Assembly: GCA_017164015.1 (NCBI GenBank)
Contig: CP071065.1
Coordinates: 8,089,501-8,153,500, forward strand
Source: Nostoc sp. UHCC 0702
Lineage (GTDB): Bacteria; Cyanobacteriota; Cyanobacteriia; Cyanobacteriales; Nostocaceae
DNA length: 64,000 nucleotides
Direction of reading: 5' to 3'
Shown: positions 60,719-64,000 of the stretch, piece after piece
How positions within the stretch are numbered: the stretch's first letter is position 1
How the letters are laid out: each line of letters starts with the position of its first letter
Notes under the pieces: model-generated
What the model saw: only the letters and a program-made list of their open reading frames with translations
What the model was told of the DNA's origin: nothing
Database searches by the model: none
Program-made: the position numbers and the translations under genes

Positions 60719-62317
60719 ATGACGAAACCATTCTGGAATGTTCTGAAGGTTAGTCCAATTGTTGTAGCCGCTACATTTTTTGCTGCTAACAGCACTTTGG
60801 CTGCGGAAGTGAATGAACAGGCAACAAGTGTTGCCCAGCTGTCCCAAGAATCTAACAGCATGGGCCAAGTCACATCAGTTTCTCAATTTTCGGACGTACA
60901 GCCCACAGATTGGGCATTCCAAGCTTTGCAGTCCTTAGTTGAGCGCTATGGCTGTATTGCAGGTTATCCCAGTGGCGTCTATCGTGGAAACCGTGCTTTG
61001 ACTCGTTATGAATTTGCCGCAGGTTTGAACGCCTGTTTAGACAGAGTTAACGAATTGATTGCCACAGCTACCGCTGATTTAGTAACTAAAGAAGACCTAG
61101 CTACCTTACAGCGTTTACAAGAAGAATTTTCTGCTGAACTAGCAACCTTGCGCGGTCGTGTAGATTCCTTAGAAGCCCGCACCGCTGAGTTGGAAGCCAA
61201 TCAATTCTCCACCACCACCAAGTTAGTTGGGGAAGCTATTTTCAACGTATCTGATGTTTTCGGTGATGATAGAGTCGGTGGTGGTGACTTACAAAGCAAT
61301 ACCACTTTCTCCGACCGGGTGCGCTTGAGCCTGTTAAGCAGTTTCAGTGGTAAAGACCAACTGCAAGTCCGTTTGAATGCTGGCAATATTGTCGGTAATA
61401 ACGGTGTAACTGGTACTAACATGACCCGCTTGGGCTTTGATGGTGTTACCGGCGATGGCAACAGCATTGTAGTTGATAAAGTTAACTACGCTTTCAATTT
61501 CAGTGACGCAATCCGTGTAAAAATTGACGCTGCTGGTGGTGAGTTATATGAAAACGTCAACACCTTTAGCCCCGACTTTGCTAGTTCTGGTAGAGGTGCC
61601 ATCTCTCGCTATGGACGTTTTAGCCCCATCTATCGCCAAGGTCAGGGCGGTGCCGGTATAACAGTCGTCTTCAGTCCTAACGGCCCTTTCAGTCTCACAG
61701 GGGCTTATCTAGCAACCACAGCTAATAACCCCACTGACGGTAATGGTCTTGCCGATGGTGCTAGTACAGCCTTCGGACAAATAGCCTTCCAACCTAACAA
61801 AGCTTTTAACTTGGGTCTGAGCTATGCTTACACTTATCAAAATACCTCCAGTAGTGTGAACCTGTTTAACAGCACAGGTGGCGCTCTGGCCAATCGACCT
61901 TTTGGTAATTTAGCTACCACATCCAACAACTATGGTGTAGAAGCAACATTCCAACCTAACTCGAAAATTTCCATTGGTGGTTGGGCTGGTTACACTGTGG
62001 CTACCGCTGAAACAGGTGTTAACAGAGGTAGAAATGCAGAGGTCTTCTACTGGGCTGCCAATCTTGCTTTGAGAGATTTTGGCAAAGAAGGTAATACACT
62101 CGGTGTAATTTTTGGTCAGTCACCTAGAGTCATTGAGAGCGAAGTCGATGGTGGAGCAAATGGAGATACTTCGTATCATCTAGAAGGACTCTACAAAATC
62201 AAGGTTAGCGATAACCTTTTAATCACACCTGGTTTGTTGGTGATTTTTAACCCGGAACACAACGACGCTAACGATAGCATCTATGTAGGTACATTGCGTA
62301 CAACCTTTACTTTCTAA
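60719..62317 (+). CDS. SLH-domain OprB-type porin (cyanobacterial iron-uptake porin family)
   Basis: I start at ATG 60719 (MTKPFWNVLKVSPIVVAATFFAANSTLAAE); a GTG at 60701 is an option. The 532-residue protein has a signal peptide, an SLH domain (~55-120: FSDVQPTDWAFQALQSLVERYGCIAGYPSGVYRGNRALTRYEFAAGL) and a coiled coil (~125-160: LQEEFSAELATLRGRVDSLEARTAELEAN). A carbohydrate-selective porin barrel (OprB-like) runs to a C-terminal Phe. The SLH domain holds the barrel to the cell wall. Related porins admit small ions including iron. Confidence 0.92.
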   Translation: MTKPFWNVLKVSPIVVAATFFAANSTLAAEVNEQATSVAQLSQESNSMGQVTSVSQFSDVQPTDWAFQALQSLVERYGCIAGYPSGVYRGNRALTRYEFAAGLNACLDRVNELIATATADLVTKEDLATLQRLQEEFSAELATLRGRVDSLEARTAELEANQFSTTTKLVGEAIFNVSDVFGDDRVGGGDLQSNTTFSDRVRLSLLSSFSGKDQLQVRLNAGNIVGNNGVTGTNMTRLGFDGVTGDGNSIVVDKVNYAFNFSDAIRVKIDAAGGELYENVNTFSPDFASSGRGAISRYGRFSPIYRQGQGGAGITVVFSPNGPFSLTGAYLATTANNPTDGNGLADGASTAFGQIAFQPNKAFNLGLSYAYTYQNTSSSVNLFNSTGGALANRPFGNLATTSNNYGVEATFQPNSKISIGGWAGYTVATAETGVNRGRNAEVFYWAANLALRDFGKEGNTLGVIFGQSPRVIESEVDGGANGDTSYHLEGLYKIKVSDNLLITPGLLVIFNPEHNDANDSIYVGTLRTTFTF

Positions 62318-62344
62318 AACTGGTCACGGCTTAAGGATAAGCAC

Positions 62345-62369
62345 AAAGCCCGCCTTTGAGCGGGCTTTT
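62345..62369 (+). terminator. Intrinsic terminator after the porin gene
   Basis: The stem AAAGCCCGC / GCGGGCTTT has a CTTTGA loop and is followed by a short T-run, 28 bp after the stop codon. Confidence 0.9.
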
Positions 62370-62424
62370 GCATAGAAAAAATAGCTACATAGGATTAAGG
62401 TAAGTTCCATAAGTACTGTTTCTA

Positions 62425-62527
62425 CCTCTCCCCCAACCCCTCTCCTACGAGGAGAGGGGAGTAAAACCGTTGTTTTTCCTTACTCCTCCCTCGCCTTTTA
62501 GGAGAGGGAGGCTGGGAGGGAGAGGTT
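62425..62527. repeat. Imperfect inverted repeat (ctctccccca...gggagagg)
   Basis: ctctcccccaacccctctcc and, about 65 bp later, ggagagggaggctgggaggg can pair. Each arm also has its own small hairpin (ctctcctacgaggagag). It is a dispersed repeat type common in cyanobacterial spacers. Confidence 0.75.
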
Positions 62528-62535
62528 TGTTGAAC

Positions 62536-62796
62536 TCACATAGAATTACAATCTTGCTGATTATGTAAATCTGATGGGGGGCGATCGCTACTCCACGCCC
62601 ACCAAACATAATCACAATGGCAATAATAGAACTCCTGCCATTTGCGACGATGTTCTTCCGTCATCACAGGCGATCGCCGATTAATCCAAACTTGCGTAGC
62701 TCCTAAGCTAGTTGAACGGCAGTTCGGACAGCAAAATTGATAAGCGTGAACTGCCTTATTTGTCCATTCAGGCGGTACGGGGGCAAATGCGTCCAT
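62536..62796 (-). CDS. Small zinc-ribbon protein
   Basis: I start at the ATG at 62796 (MDAFAPVPPEWTNKAVHAYQF); the frame is open to 62886 but the added residues have no conserved look. The 86-residue protein carries CCPNCRSTS and YYCHCDYVWW, a CxxC...CxC zinc-binding pattern. It resembles a family in filamentous cyanobacteria with no known role. Confidence 0.72.
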   Translation of the reverse strand: MDAFAPVPPEWTNKAVHAYQFCCPNCRSTSLGATQVWINRRSPVMTEEHRRKWQEFYYCHCDYVWWAWSSDRPPSDLHNQQDCNSM

Positions 62797-63034
62797 GTAT
62801 TTAAATAAAAGTGTAATCTTAATGGTTATCCAAAACTTAGAGGCTTTGAGTTTGGGGGATAAAACGATACCATAGAATCCCGCCACACTGGAAAATTGTT
62901 TAACTGGTTATTTTATAACTTTGTCTGTTCTACTCACAAATCTTAATTTACAGAGGTTTTTACCAATAAAACAGTCATCTTTCAAGAATGTGACAAAGTT
63001 TCATAAAAATTTTATCAATTAAACAATTGCAAAT

Positions 63035-63466
63035 TTATAAATAATCAAAAAACACCTCTGGAACTAATCTCAATTTCCCAGATTTAAACTGAGAAATATC
63101 TATCCACAATGCTTTATGATGATGAGTAGCAGACTCAGAAAAAATTAAGCTTTCCAATTGATAAAATTTAGGCTGGGCAAAGTCACATTGATAAAGTTGA
63201 ATAATTTCGTGTCCTTGCCTACCGTTGAATGTGAACAAATTTTCTATACAACCCAAATAGCGAATATTCGTTAATTCGGCCTGAATCTCTTCAAGAAATT
63301 CTCTTTTTAAAGCGTCGCGGCTGGTTTCGCCAAAGTCAACCCCACCACCCAAAGCCCGATAAAATTTATCTTGCTTTACTGAGTCGTAGCCTTCAGAAAC
63401 GAAAATGCGATCGCCATCCCGAATCAGCCCCAAGGCTAATACCCGAATTTCGCCTGGTTTGCTCAT
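63035..63466 (-). CDS. Nudix hydrolase
   Basis: The 143-residue protein has the Nudix box GGGVDFGETSRDALKREFLEEIQA (~40-63). It matches GX5EX7REUXEEXGU except that the last Gly is Gln. These enzymes hydrolyse nucleoside diphosphates linked to another moiety. The substrate is not evident. It starts 8 bp after the stop of the DUF3531 gene, so the two are probably cotranscribed. Confidence 0.9.
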   Translation of the reverse strand: MSKPGEIRVLALGLIRDGDRIFVSEGYDSVKQDKFYRALGGGVDFGETSRDALKREFLEEIQAELTNIRYLGCIENLFTFNGRQGHEIIQLYQCDFAQPKFYQLESLIFSESATHHHKALWIDISQFKSGKLRLVPEVFFDYL

Positions 63467-63474
63467 TGTTGCAA

Positions 63475-63927
63475 CTAATTATCGTAAATAGAGTAAGAAC
63501 GACTGTCACTATCCTCGACCGGCCAATCTTCATTTTCGCCGCCGATGTATAATTCTTCAAGAGTAACGTATTCCTCACTTAACTGTGTGAGGGCGTTGAT
63601 TAAAACATCAATAGCGATCGCATCACTGGTTCCCAAGTCAAACCAACAACGCCCCCACTGACCCTCATATTCAAACTCACCCATATTGTGCATCAAAGCT
63701 AGCAAGCTTTTATCATATCCCCGTGAGTCATAATTCATATAGCTGATATCAAGTCCTGTTTCCTGTACCTGGAGATTTTCAGCATTAAATGCCCCCAATT
63801 TGCCCAGATAAAACCAGGAATTAAAAACTTCTTCGACATATTGCCTTTCACGTCCAGAAGGAATGGTACTGAACTTCAGCCAGAACCATACATCAAAAGC
63901 ATTAAACTCACGAAACTGAATGTGCAT
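63475..63927 (-). CDS. DUF3531 family protein
   Basis: The 150-residue acidic soluble protein reads MHIQFREFNAFDVWFWLKF, then SWFYLGKLGAFNAENLQ and WGRCWFDLGTSDAIAIDVLINAL. I recognise the DUF3531 family, conserved in cyanobacteria and plastid-bearing plants, function unknown. It is the first gene of a two-gene unit with the Nudix hydrolase. Confidence 0.82.
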   Translation of the reverse strand: MHIQFREFNAFDVWFWLKFSTIPSGRERQYVEEVFNSWFYLGKLGAFNAENLQVQETGLDISYMNYDSRGYDKSLLALMHNMGEFEYEGQWGRCWFDLGTSDAIAIDVLINALTQLSEEYVTLEELYIGGENEDWPVEDSDSRSYSIYDN

Positions 63928-63969
63928 TGTGTCAAAAAATAAGGTGTGTGCTGCTTAAAACTAATTTTA

Positions 63970-64000
63970 GAGGAATTGGGAATTGGTAATTGGGAATTGG
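63970..64000. repeat. Repeat (gggaattggtaatt) at the window edge
   Basis: Tandem ggaattggtaattg units run off the right edge, of the same kind as at 28362-28480. Confidence 0.7.

Noticed and set aside
1..64000. tRNA, rRNA, tmRNA or known riboswitch genes
   Set aside because: Reading the spacers for T-loop (GGTTCRA) and other hallmark motifs gave no candidate with a full cloverleaf. A covariance-model search would be decisive.

Overview
The window looks like chromosomal DNA of a filamentous, probably heterocyst-forming cyanobacterium (Nostocales; Nostoc, Calothrix or Tolypothrix-like). The reasons are: very frequent HIP1 octamers (GCGATCGC), many heptanucleotide short tandem repeats in the spacers, NDH-1 subunit N, cyanobacterial families such as DUF3172 and DUF3531, a GAF-GAF-PAS adenylate cyclase of the CyaB type, and the purC-bamA-lpxC-fabZ-lpxA-lpxB gene order. 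No single gene here fixes the genus.

Layout. 1-7549 (minus strand) is the large ribosomal protein operon from rplC to the start of rplF. rpsJ and rpsN are absent from it, and its spacers are full of repeats. 7550-8965 is a gene-free, repeat-rich leader. 8966-10234 carries ndhN and a DUF3172 gene. 10434-15814 holds two CPA2-type cation/proton antiporters, one with a C-terminal Usp pair, plus two exported proteins. 16142-24491 holds a membrane protein, an SGNH hydrolase, a CPBP protease, an FHA-FAD oxidoreductase beside an FHA-zinc-ribbon protein, endonuclease V, a prohibitin-like protein and the tRNA selenouridine synthase MnmH. 24635-28300 holds a duplicated gene pair of unknown function, an orphan HicB-like antitoxin and a Tat-exported aldo/keto reductase. 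28516-29820 is a complete insertion sequence. 29946-39218 (minus strand) is an orphan C5 DNA methyltransferase followed upstream by lpxB, lpxA, fabZ, lpxC, bamA and purC, the envelope biogenesis cluster. 39814-48561 holds a small conserved protein, the CyaB-type cyclase, a lipoprotein, a PEP-CTERM protein and polA. 48801-53305 is an accessory stretch: an IS fragment, a DUF985 cupin, a complete IS630-type element, tandemly duplicated ribbon-helix-helix genes, hisA and two tiny Lys/Pro-rich ORFs. 53377-55640 holds two paralogous coiled-coil genes. 56112-58952 is sphR-sphS-phoU, the phosphate two-component system. 59968-62317 is a Crp-family regulator followed by an SLH/OprB porin. 62536-63927 holds a zinc-ribbon protein, a Nudix hydrolase and DUF3531.

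The strongest new observation is a promoter at 55841-55889, upstream of the coiled-coil pair. It has TTGACA and TATACT boxes 18 bp apart, and just downstream of the -10 box a 16-bp palindrome that fits the published cyanobacterial LexA (SOS) box. This suggests a DNA-damage-controlled coiled-coil protein. A second result is a mobile-element family. The IS at 28516-29820 and two ~145-bp MITEs (16667-16813 and 54490-54631) share the same termini, and each is flanked by its own perfect 5-bp target duplication. One MITE sits between the two coiled-coil genes. A third is repeat invasion of a coding region: heptamer and nonamer repeats are inserted in frame into the PAS part of the adenylate cyclase gene.
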